From positions 8,006,435-8,070,434 of the forward strand of contig NC_064538.1 of NCBI RefSeq assembly GCF_023856365.1: a DNA stretch of 64,000 bases, read 5' to 3'. Made by a program: the position numbers and the translations under genes. Below, piece by piece: positions 1 through 13,169 of the stretch. Origin of the DNA: Brienomyrus brachyistius (Eukaryota > Chordata > Actinopteri > Osteoglossiformes > Mormyridae). Positions within the stretch are counted from its first letter, which is position 1. Every line of letters starts with the position of its first letter. The notes below the pieces were generated by a model, which saw nothing but the letters and a program-made list of their open reading frames with translations, searched no databases and was not told the origin of the DNA.

Positions 1-1578
1 GTCCACTAAACATCAGGAAAGTAAAACCACTGTACGGCAGATTACTACACGTTCAACCTGGGCATGTGCAGGCTGACTGTTTAGTTTCTGGCGTGTCGCT
101 CACAATGCACGCATCACTATGCAGAAATGGTTGAAATATTTACAGAAATAATGCCAGTCGAGATGGATGTTAAATCATGTTTCTTGGTCTCCCGCTGAAG
201 TACGCTTGCAGCACATGTGGAAGTGCGCCGCGTACAGCCTGCCGTCCTCCTGTGTGTCTCCTGCACGAAGCAGATGAATCGACTGTGTGAGCTCATTCCC
301 AGCTCTCCTGGCCACGCGAAGCCTGGCAACGCTACGTTTCGCACGCAGCAGAGGGTATTGCGGCGGCGTGGATGGATGCACAGCCTCTGAGTGAAGCGCT
401 AGGGCTCCATTCCGGTACTTTGCCAACCTCAAACGCGAAGTAAGTGCAGCACAAGTAAAGCGACGACAGTGAAACACTGTTCCCATGTCCAAGTGACTTC
501 GCAGGAAGCTGATGTTACTGACAGCTAGAACGGCTTAAAAGGGAACAGAAAATGAACTGGAGTAGAAAATTCAGGGTTTGTTCAGTCGGAATTGCAGCAT
601 GCCAGCTATCATGCGTGTATAACTATGTCTGTTTGGCTGCTATTGTCTCCCTTCAACAGCAGCTCATTTTAAACACCGTAGTGTTAATTAAAAATAAACA
701 GCAAAACCAAACAAATGCACCATGACAGTCACAGCTTGTAATAAACTGTACTGAACAAACAGCAGCTTCTGCTGGATCCGTAGCTATTACGACAAAAAAA
801 GAAAAAGAAAAAAAACGCTGAATGAAAGAACGACTGAATTGACTTAAAGTTTTGAATCTAATTAGACAGATTAGTTACACGCCAGCATTTAACAAAACCG
901 AACCAGGAAAACAGATGGAGCTTAAGTTACACAATTTTCTCAGCTGTTGCCCGTGACTGAGAAGGAGGACCATTCGTCAAATCGACACGGAAACTCATTC
1001 ACAGTTTACGGGGCCTTACAGAGACTCAAAAGTCACAAAACTCACAAAGCGCAGGCATGGCGTCCCATTCCAGAAGGGAGACCTTGAAATGGGTCATACC
1101 ATCACACAGCCCCCATCCCTAAATGCACAATCTTAGGAGGACGATCAATACAGAGGAGCTCCCATAAGCGGCACCTTGGGGGGGGGGGGGTTAGAAGATT
1201 TCATGGACCCTTGAGTAACAGGAGCCTTAAATAATTTGGTGGAAAACTGGACTGGTGCCGGTTCCCTGGGCCCAGCATGATATGCTTTCATGGGGCCCAA
1301 AATCTTTAGTGACACCCCCTCCCCTGCTCCCATATAACCTCAATCTGACATTCTGCAGAATATATACACAAACGAGTGAGAGTTGCCTGACTCGCAGTTT
1401 TCCCACTTTCATCAGCGAGACATTCAGCCAAATCAGCGTGCAGCAGCTGATTGCCTGACCTGTGTGTGAGCACATGTGCCTAAAATCCAGCCAACACTCA
1501 CCCACCCGACAAAAGAACAGCAACAACAACAACAACAACGAAAACTCTGTGACACGCCCCTTGTGCGCCAGGCCAGGC
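1..1578. other. Probable arf3 3' UTR and downstream flank
   Basis: No gene is recognised here. The stretch lies directly downstream of the arf3 stop codon on the minus strand, so at least part is probably 3' UTR. I found no clear AATAAA on the minus strand within it, so the end of the transcript is not located. It contains a 13-nt G run at 1178-1190. The longer open frames here have no recognisable domain. Confidence 0.4.
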
Positions 1579-3600
<2,022 letters not shown>

Positions 3601-4004
3601 CTAAGCGAGCCGTGCCTCTTTAACATGTCAGATAACTCCTATGACCTAAGCGTGACTTCTCAGTGAGGCTGCTCAGTGAATTAGACCAGCGTTACCAGCG
3701 TGCAGCCAGTTGACCTTGGAACACCAGAGTTTTTTCTCTTATATTAAATTATGGAGTTTTGTTTCCTCTGCTCTGTCGTCTTCTGGCTTTTATTCACTCT
3801 TCATGTTTACTATTGTTACCCTACAATGTTGTATGTCAGTCAGTGACAATGCTTGGTTCTTTGTTAACCACTTTGGGGCAACTATGCCGGGAAGGACACT
3901 ATATGAAAATGAATTAAATTGAATTATATTGAACTGAGCTGGCTCTGTCTTCTCTGATCAGGATCAGCGGCATTCTGCACTCAGTCGAGGTGACTCTTCG
4001 TGAG

Positions 4005-4075
4005 TGACTTGGCCAGGATAAATGGTTGGAAGATGGATGTATGGATGGATGGATGTATGGATGGATGGACAGACG
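4005..4075 (+). repeat. SINE 3' tail fragment with (GATG)n
   Basis: GGATAAATGGTTGGAAGATG followed by GATG repeats matches the 3' end of the tRNA-like SINE seen complete at 51488-51848. Confidence 0.5.
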
Positions 4076-4370
4076 GACCGACAAATGGAACTGAACTGAG
4101 TATTTCTGCTGTGACTTTCCCCCCCTTCACGTGTTACGGGAGTGATAAATACTACAAACGTTACAACAAGCTGTAGTTGCACTTATATTACACCTATACA
4201 GCTGGACCTTAACAGACTTTACATGTTAATTGTCTAAACATGATTTTACAGGTACCAAACAGGCCATAATTAATCTGCATTATTACCACAAGACATTTTG
4301 CCAGAGTTGAATTCAACTGTGTATTAGTATATCAGCAGAAGGAGAAAGGGTTAATGTGCATCCCAGTAAC

Positions 4371-4372
4371 AA

Positions 4373-4403
<31 letters not shown>

Positions 4404-4469
4404 CACGCACAGACACAGACACACACATACACACACACACATACACACACACACACACAGACACACACA
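4371..4469. repeat. (CA)n microsatellite
   Basis: About 100 bp of CA repeat with scattered interruptions, directly visible. Long open frames over it on both strands are artefacts of the repeat. Confidence 0.95.
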
Positions 4470-4745
4470 TCTATTCTCATATTCATGTAGGGACCCTTCA
4501 TTCATTTCTACGGGAAAAACCCTAATCGCAATAATGACGATAATGACGACCTTAACCCCCCCCCCCCCCAGCCCTAACCATAACCATGAGTAACCAAGCA
4601 AAATACAAGAGTTTTTGGCATGTTTAGTTTTTTGATTGTAGTCACAGATTTTTATAAAACTGAATTTCTCCTTGTGGGGACAGAAAAAAATGATCCCACG
4701 AGGTCAAAATAACAGGATTTTATCACATTTGGGGGACATTAGCTT
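4470..4745. repeat. Interspersed repeat next to (CA)n, copy 1
   Basis: The stretch after the CA tract carries short blocks TTCATTTCTA, CCCTAACC, TTTTTGGCAT, TTTTTTGATTGTA, TCAAAATAACAGG and GGGGGACATT. The same blocks occur in the same order and spacing at about 28757-29005, also right after a CA tract. I infer a dispersed repeat family that carries its own microsatellite; the family name is not known to me. Confidence 0.7.
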
Positions 4746-5499
4746 AATTTATAATTATTCTTAATTTACAGTCATCAGATTTTATAGAACAAGTAGGCTC
4801 TTCCTATACTACGTTATTTCCTCTGAATCTGTCCAATAGTTTTGCCTTTTTTAAAAAAGCAATATTAAGTAATCACGCGTTGTTATAGAATAATGTGATA
4901 TAAATGTATCATACTGCACTAGAATTAGAAGCTATTTTATTAAAAGAATTTCCAAACATTAATAATAGAATTGTCTACACACGAAATGATTCCGCGAATT
5001 ATCCGTGTTTTATTGCAACATAATGGAGACAGAATATAAACATAACACTTTTACACCATGCGAGACACAAATTGTGTTCATAAACGTCGTTTACCTTCAG
5101 CAAATTAAATCAATGGCGCCACTGTTTAAATACAAACAGTTATTTAGAGTTACACGCGCACACGTATATTGAAATCATGTAAGACAGCAATATTATATTT
5201 CACCAGCGATTGACATCTTCATAATTCGTCTTCCTCCTGCAGTCACGACACAGACAGCTGCCAATGCAACTGCGAAAGTCGCTTCCAGTACCAAATCCTA
5301 CCATGACACTGTAGCAATAAATCATTAGATCGTGAATTTGTCTTTGCTGTAGGCGATTATCCGGCGTTTTGCTCTCTAAATATTGTCAATATTTTACCAT
5401 TCTCGCGCTCGACTCATCACTTACCTCTAATGGTAAAAGCAGCTGAATTGGAGCGAGTGACAGCTAGAAAGCATCGCGATATTTTGGGTTAAAGGTCCA

Positions 5500-5640
5500 A
5501 ATGCGTGCATGGGAGGTGTGGAGACTCGCGAGAATCGTCTTCGCCAGTTGTCATCGTCACCGCTGCTCTCCGTCTGCGCTCTTTCCTCCGCGTCGTTCTC
5601 GAGCTCGTGTTGCGGTGCTGGTATTAGAGTGGCTTCAAAA
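5500..5640. promoter_or_regulatory. Candidate arf3 promoter / CpG stretch with CTCGCGAG palindrome
   Basis: A CpG-containing stretch includes the palindrome CTCGCGAG at 5525-5532. It resembles the TCTCGCGAGA element of housekeeping promoters. It lies 2.1 kb upstream of the arf3 start codon, a reasonable place for a non-coding first exon. The assignment is inference from position and motif only. Confidence 0.35.
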
Positions 5641-8600
5641 TTTGGTCAAATTTATCAGACTTTCTGTGCTCATTAATTCAAAAATATATGCATTTTTGCA
5701 CTGTTTCCTAATAGACGAACGTATGGTATAACTTAGTTTTTAATTAAACAAATACACAATGTAGGCAACGGTAATATGTAGGGGTGGAAAACATGGCCTT
5801 AAGTAATTAAATGAATGAATCGGCTAATGAATTAATCACATGTCATCGCCTGCCAAATGAGCGCGTTTGGCAGAACTCGACATGGAAACCAAATCTTAAA
5901 AAGGACAGAATGTGCTTGAGTGTGGGCCCACAAGAGATATAATATTAGACCGATGTAAAGTAAGGAATAAATACGGAAAGGTTACGTTTTTTCTTCAAAA
6001 GACATTGTATTCAGAAGGTATTAAGATATTAACTCGCCAACTCCGACCGTCTTATCCATCCACTGGAACTCTCCCAAATATGGCAAAAGCACGCTGCAGT
6101 CCATCTATACGCCATTATGCCTGAATGCTGTTAATGTGCGTCATTTACTATAGTAAATGTTCTTATCAAAGACACGAAGTGAAATGGTTTTGAAATAGTG
6201 TCATTTTAATACAAATAATGTACGTTAGCTTGAGATGAATTCAAGTGACTTACGGCTAAATACGAGAGGTAGGCCGCCCGAAAAAGACCACGAAGAGGAA
6301 CGATCCTGTACATGCTACTAAATATAGACAAAGCGTTGCTAAACAACGGAAAAGGAAATGATATTTTAATTTCATATATTATTTTGATCTAAAATACGTA
6401 ATGTTTTGATGCACGAACAATAGTCTTAAAGGCTACACAAAGTACAAAGAATTTATAGAACAAGACTTTAAAAGATCTTTGTAATTTATTTAGTTTCATC
6501 TAACCAGTAAAAACTAAGCAAATGGTAGGTTGTCTAATTAGTTGTACTTATGTATTACCGCCTTTGCAAAAGTGCAGTGTTACACATTGCAGTACGATGC
6601 AGTTATTGCAGTATTCGCGAAACACTGTATTTTTTTGCTCCAGCCAAGTTCTTCAATAATTAATCTTGATTGAGCTGTTGATTTATGCCATAATTAAAAT
6701 CAAATGAAAACTTCGGTCATGCTAAATTAAATTGTTTTTTTTTAAAGATAATCTTTATGTAACAGTAAAAACTGTAACAAAAAAAATCAAAATATTCTAA
6801 AGATTATAAATACTTTGACTTTTGCTTTTACGTTAAATAAAGTGGTGATTATTTAATCCACGGTTCCTTGGTCATAACCGTTGACTATTAAGTTCTGCCT
6901 CACAAATGATAATCAGGACATCAGCTAAAGTATTTTGTAAAATGACTTCTTTTGTGCAACAAATCACTCATAGTTAATGAAAGCTTATGCAAGGCCCAAA
7001 ACCAGCGCTGGCAAATAACCCAGACACTTGCATTCGTTCTCTGCTGATAAATCTGTATTAATACAGGGCAGCATCAGAGCCCTTGGGTACTGGCTAGGTC
7101 ATATTCGTTGATACGTTAAGTGTTTAAACAACATGTTAACAGACATAATGAAATGTTGAGACTCCAGTGTCCTTCACTGGCAGTGCACACGCATTGCTGT
7201 TCACCACTGGCGCTGCAGCCGATGCTTGCTTCAGCCAGTGGCTGAAGAAGAAGCTGCACGAAACAGCCTTCATGTGTGCAGCTGCAGGCCAGATTATAGG
7301 GTGAAGTGGCGAGTAGAGGGCTGTGCAGTGTGTGTGTACTGGTAGTTAGTGGGGGTTATGGGGGGGGTCACAGTGAGCTGCAGTGGTAGTAGACCCATTG
7401 GAGGGGGACGGTGTAATTGAAAGAAACCTTTCCTCTGAAGTGTTTGCCAACGCGTGGCCCTCCAAATACACCAACACAAGTCTCTTCAGCTACGCTTGCA
7501 GAACTAATGAGGACTTGCCCATTGGGGGGGGGGGGGGGGCTTTGATGTTCTGGGTAGCTGGATTCTAGCATCTGCTAACCGCCTTCCCACACCGAGTCCC
7601 TCTAAAATCAGAGGGCAGAGAAGGGTGGGTCTCTGAGCATATGTCTCCCTCTATTTACCAAGATGGATTTTGCTGCATCTTGTTTGTTTCTCTGTCGTCA
7701 CCTACCGCTCAAAACGGCTGCTTGTTACCAGATGTTAGAGGAGCGCGTGGCCTTTGTGCTGCTGCGGAAATGCGCGGATCCCCAATCATAAGCTGGCCTG
7801 TTCCTTGCACATGTGGGGGAAAGTGTCTTAAGAATATCTAAAGAATGAAAAATTTATGTAACGTGTTTTTTTTTACATAGAAAAGGGACGGTAACTGCCT
7901 CTCACTCTTAGCCGGTGGCACAATGTATCTGAAAGTGCGTGTTTGTGTGTCTGTGTCTGTTCTGCTCCTCTACATACCTAAATGAACTCATTATTAATCT
8001 TCGCTGTTTCAGGCCGGGCATGGCATCGGTTTCTATCTCGCTTCCTCCCCTGTCTTTCCTCGCCTTCTTCTTTCACTGTATGGGCCATGTCTGGTTCTCA
8101 TTATTCTGGGAGCAAAGTGTGTTGCCGTGTTTTTGTCAGGGGCTGCAGTGACAGAGAGGGGGAGAGAGGGAGTGAGAGCCGAAGAGGCCTTCCCCTCTCC
8201 CTGTGTCACAGATGGGAGAAACAACGACAGGAAATTCCCACTCACGGCGGCTCTGGGGAACAGCGGAGTGAAATAATAGAGGAATGACGAAATGCTGACT
8301 GAATCTTTAGTCCACACCTTTCTGCGATGCTCACCTTTGTCATTTGTCTTTTTCAGTCACCTTCCTCCCCCACACCCCCGCCCCATTTGTTCAAGTGCCT
8401 CAGGTCTGGTTTGATTTGGAAGAGGAGCCGCATTTACCCAAAAGCGGGAGTCGACCACTGTCACTGAGGAAGGTGTAATCCTGGGGTTGTGGGTCCGGGC
8501 GACGCACAGCTATCCAGCAGCTCCTGCTAAGGAGGCGTGTAAATCAGACAGTGGTCAAGTCTGTCTCCATGGCAGCTGAGCAAGCAGGGACAGGAGGGCT

Positions 8601-9594
8601 TGGCAGCATGCAGTGAACGGTTCCCCGTGGCTGAGAACGATGCACGCTCAAACACAAAGATGTCGCATCTCGTGTCAACAGCTCACGGCCTGCAAACGGA
8701 CTTGTGGAAATGTCGAGGACTTTTGAATTGTTTATTCTGGGTTATCTTTCCGTAGTAGGTGCTGTGCTACAAATCTCCTGGTTTCTAATTAAATATGCAG
8801 AAAATGGCCTTTCGGCTATCATGGCTGCCGGGCCACTAATGCGCTGTTGCCCCCAGGGGCCTCAGTCTCACTGCAAGGACACAGAGCCATCCTGAGTCTG
8901 TACAGCAGTGAGCAGGTCTCTCTCAGCTGCGAACAAATCCACTGCAAGCTGAAGCCCAAGTCCAGGAAGCCCAGAAGAGGTTCAGAAACAATTCACTCTT
9001 AATGTCCACCGTTGACCTCAACACCCTACTGTCTCACTCCACCTCTCTTCACAGATCCAAAGCAAAAGCCCTTTAAAACCTTAACTAGCTCCACCTACTC
9101 GTAGCATAAAAGTCTTAAAAGAGTCACCCCCCCTCATTAAATACAACAGCAATGCCCAAACAGAAATGAACAAAGCAAAACAAAAACGTTTATAAAAAAC
9201 CATTTCATAATGTACACTGACATCGTATCGACTTTTTTTTTTTTTTTTTTTACTTTTTCATCCAGTTCCTGCTTCGATCTCTGTTTTCATTTTTCAGAAG
9301 AAGAAAGTATGTTCAGACCGGGTCATGTTCAACTGGCGAGAGGAAGATCCAAATGGGGAGGAAAGATAAATGTCTTAAGTCACCTCATTCTCAGTCTCAG
9401 ACTTGGAATCTTGTGAGTAACAACAGCAACAAAAATAAAATGGATCCCAGATGACAGGATAAGACCAGAAGAAAAGTGGATAAGCAGATAATGTAAGGAA
9501 GGGAGGCTCTGTGTGTAGGGGGGGTATTTCTCTGGTGGCCAGCAGAGGACAGAGCATGCGCCGCAGTGTGGGGGGGGGGGGGACAGCGGCATGC

Positions 9595-12500
9595 TCATTT
9601 ACACACGTTGACCCACTCGGTGACGCGGCACTCCTCGCATAGCACGTAGCAGCACCAGTGGAAACGGCAGTGGCAGCGCTCACTGCGCGTCTGCCTCAGG
9701 ATGTTGTGGCCACGCCCACAGCACAGCGAGCTACAGCTGTCCATTCCGGGGCTGCTCTTGTTGCAGATGCGCCCCTGAGTGCCCAGAGAGTCCAGCGCCG
9801 GCTCTCGCTCACAGAAGTCGGGCGACTTCTCGAAGTAGACCAGCTCCCGGGAGACTGGCCGTCGGCGTCCCCTTTCTGCTCCCGTTCTGCCTCCCCCCCA
9901 GCTACGGGGGTTGAACACACCGTTGTTCTTGTTCTGCGAGTTTATGAAGATGGCCGAGAGGAACTTGTCGCGGAGCAGCGCCCCCACCAGGCGAAATTCT
10001 GGAGACACGTACCAGCAGGTCTTGAACTGGCAGCTGCCCGACGTCCCATGGCACTTGCACTTCCTCTTCATGTTGTCCGTTACTACCTGTCCGGGGGAAT
10101 GCAAGCTCCTGATTGGGTAAAACACTGAACACGAGCAGGTACCAAGCTAATTAGGAGTTAAAGGGTCACACTCACATTCCGCGAACGCTGTGCGAACTCT
10201 TTAAGGTCTGCACCTCATCTCTTTCAATTTATACTAAGGCTGAGGTGCGATTCATGGTTCAAAGTCACATCTGCAGACCAGTTTTGTGTCGATCTGATCC
10301 AAAGATGTACTGTAGCTTGACAGCTTATTGGTTCATTTGTCTGGCCATAAATATTGAGACCTTAGCGTGCTGAATGTCACTTCTCACCTGTCGACCCACC
10401 CGGTTATTGTGCATCCGCATGCGAGCGGGAATGTCACGTGGGGATTCCCGGGAGTCCAGCCAGTCACGGGAGAAGCGCTCGCCGAATCGGACGTCATGGC
10501 TGCAGCCCCCCCACTCCCAGGTGTCCTGCATGGGGGAGATGTCATCTGGGAGAGGGTCGAGAAGGGCTATGGGGTGCGCGGGATTGGGCAAGAGCTCCGA
10601 GCGTTGGGACCCCAGCTGGGCGGGCGAGGAGGGCGGTCCGTACGCCCCCCTCAGCGTCTGCAGCTGCAGCTGCGTCAGCTTCAGCCGTATTTTGTCGTCG
10701 TCCAGGCGGCGCTTGGCTTCGCATCCACACCCTCGCAGCTTCCCCAGGCTGCAGGCCGACGCCACGGAATGAGCCACGCCCGCCGCCAGCAGCGACAGTG
10801 TGAAGGCGCTCTCACGGAAGCCTGCGAGAGGCACACGGTACCTTAGATAAGGTCTACAGAGACAAACGTTTCTGTTCTTTGACACCTGGATTTTTCACTC
10901 ACTTCCTGTTCTTTCAGAACCCACAGTTCGGTCTTCAGATTCATTATGCCACTCCAAACCAAACTAAAATATCCGCCCCTCTTGTAAGGACGTTTCCTCT
11001 ATATGTGCCCTCATCTGTCTTCCATTACTCCTCCTACACACCAGTTCCCCATTCCCTTCTCTTCCTAGCTAATTACGTCCTCCTGCCCTTGCTGCCTCCA
11101 GACCGCGTATCCCCACGGGCCCCGTGACACTCACCCCTGTTGAGGATGGCGCTCTGGTGGGGCATCCTCCCATGGCTCTCCAGTGAGGAGCAGTTCCACC
11201 GCTGGTCATGGAGCTGATGCTGACACTCGTGGAGAGCAACCTGGATGCCCTGGAGTGCCGAGGCCGTCACGTCCGGGCTACGCACACACAGCCGTATCTG
11301 CCGCTTGGTCAGGCCGGCCAGGCGCAGACACACCGTGTTGGGCGTCAGCACCGGGTCTCCTGCCACCTTCAGGCCGAGTATGTCGTTACACAGCACCCTG
11401 CCCAAATGATCGAAACGTCAAACAACTTCATTGTCATCCCATCATATACCAGTATACAGAGAGACGAAATAGCAATTCTCAGGGTCCACAATGTACACGC
11501 AGTGCAAATATGACAAGTCATTGCGTGCAGACGTACAGGTAGCTGGCAATACGCCAGTACGATTAGCTACCATGAAATACACAGACACACATTACAGGCA
11601 GTGGAACTGGTCTAACACTCAGTTTAAACATCGGCAGCCGATGCAGAGTATAAACGGTAAACCAACTAGGGTCAAAGAACTGTACACTGTCATCATTTTC
11701 ATGAGCAAAAAACCTGAATAGATTTAAAACACCTTCAACTTACTTATATCACACACTGAAATATATACCTACGATTAAGAAAATGCAACACTAAATAAGA
11801 AACAAGAAATTGTCAAATACAAACTGTTGAACTCCGGCTTCAAACGCACATATCCCTGAATAAGCAGGGCAAACGGCCTGTTGTTCCAGAAATATGCACG
11901 GAGCTGGCTTGTGACTGCTGGAATTATGACCCATGCTGTCGCCCTGACTGTGCTGCGCTATATTACACTAAAATTATTACCAGCACCCCGTGCTGCTGTA
12001 TTCAAGCGAAGGAATGTGCTGAAAGCCGAGTCTCTCAAATAATCAGTAGCATAGTACTAGGATTTAATGTACAGTACACTACGCATCAATTCTGCTTTTC
12101 GAAACACCGGAGCGCCAGAAGGCACCGCAGTTTAATGCCAGCTTTCTTTGTACATGAGGAAGAGATCAGGTGGTTAAGACAAGCGTCTCTGCAGACTGTA
12201 GTTGTAGTACATAGGTTTTCTACCGTGTGTGTTTCCTCTGAATGCTTCTCTTTCCCGTTACTGGAACAGCGCGCCCAAATCACGGTCTGCTACTCAAGTA
12301 TAGAAATTCTTTCTTTCAGCAGTATTGAGAAGTTTTTCCCGATTTGCGGAAGGCTTCAATAACTGCTGCATTATTTTTTTTTGCCGTGAAATGTTCGATG
12401 TGTATGTTTTCGTATTCACACATGAATTTTAAAAGTGACTTTGTTTTTTCGAGTATGGATTAATTTCGAGTATGTTGATAACATGGCTCTTGCTATTTAA

Positions 12501-13169
12501 TGCATTTCACAATAAAAAAAAAAACATTATTGGAATAAGACTGGCTCAATTTGCAACGCCGAATCGACTCCTTAAAATGCACTCTTCTCATTTGTAAGGA
12601 CATTAACGGTATTATTCGATTTCTACCAAATGAAGGACCCAAATGACAAGACAGCAGGACTTAATATGCCTAAATTTAAATGCCATTCATACACAGCTCC
12701 AGTACATTGCATGAACTCCTATGTCTTTAATTATTGTCCATATACATCCAGCGTATATGGTTTGAATTAAAGTACGTACGCATGTGCCTTTTAGTCTGGG
12801 TATATGAAATAAGTAGACCACAACAACGATAATAATTTTAGTTATGCCATAATTGTCGCTTTATAATTAGAGACAACAGTAATTAAGTATGTCTTTGGAT
12901 CAATCAGTACTTGTTACTAGACAGACTAATTTATTATGCGAATAACGAAGAACTAATTAATTACCATAATTATTTTTACACAAACCACTTACAGACCACA
13001 CACACCCTTTCTTGACTGTTGCATCGGTTTCCCTCTGTCTCAGCTGCGAAACGTCCGAAACTCTCCATATTTCTCAACTCTTTCACCTTACTTACATGAA
13101 CGCAGGTGACATGAACGCATTGGCCAAAATCAGGAAGTATTCCCACCGGCATTTAAGTAGTATTTCCAT
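9595..13169 (-). CDS. wnt10b: Wnt-10b secreted signalling protein (4 coding exons)
   Basis: Exons in transcript order are 13169-13096, 11397-11135, 10821-10388 and 10086-9595 (74+263+434+492 = 1263 nt, 420 residues plus stop). The product is a lipid-modified secreted ligand of Frizzled/LRP receptors. Exon 1 encodes a 24-residue hydrophobic leader ([19 protein letters not shown]...) and ends in a strong donor, GTAAGTAAG. The mature part begins [17 protein letters not shown], as in fish Wnt10. Wnt hallmarks are [13 protein letters not shown], the [10 protein letters not shown] motif whose second serine is palmitoleoylated, [21 protein letters not shown] and the Wnt10-type end TEWVNVCK. Exon 3 carries the longer Wnt10 linker between GCGCEAKRR and DTWEWGGC. 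The gene is head-to-head with wnt1. Wnt10a is the main alternative; adjacency to wnt1 and arf3 supports 10b. Exons 2-4 are certain and exon 1 is very likely. Confidence 0.93.
11398..13095 (-). other. wnt10b intron 1
   Basis: This 1.7 kb intron has donor GTAAGTAAG (complement of 13095-13087) and acceptor TTGGGCAG (ending at 11398). No further coding sequence, RNA gene or clear repeat was recognised. It is AT-rich. Confidence 0.75.

Noticed and set aside
4313..4601. Open frames made of CVCVCV or HTHTHT
   Set aside because: They are the (CA)n microsatellite read in different frames.
10367..10846. Plus-strand frames of 121-159 codons
   Set aside because: They are antisense shadows of wnt10b exon 3.
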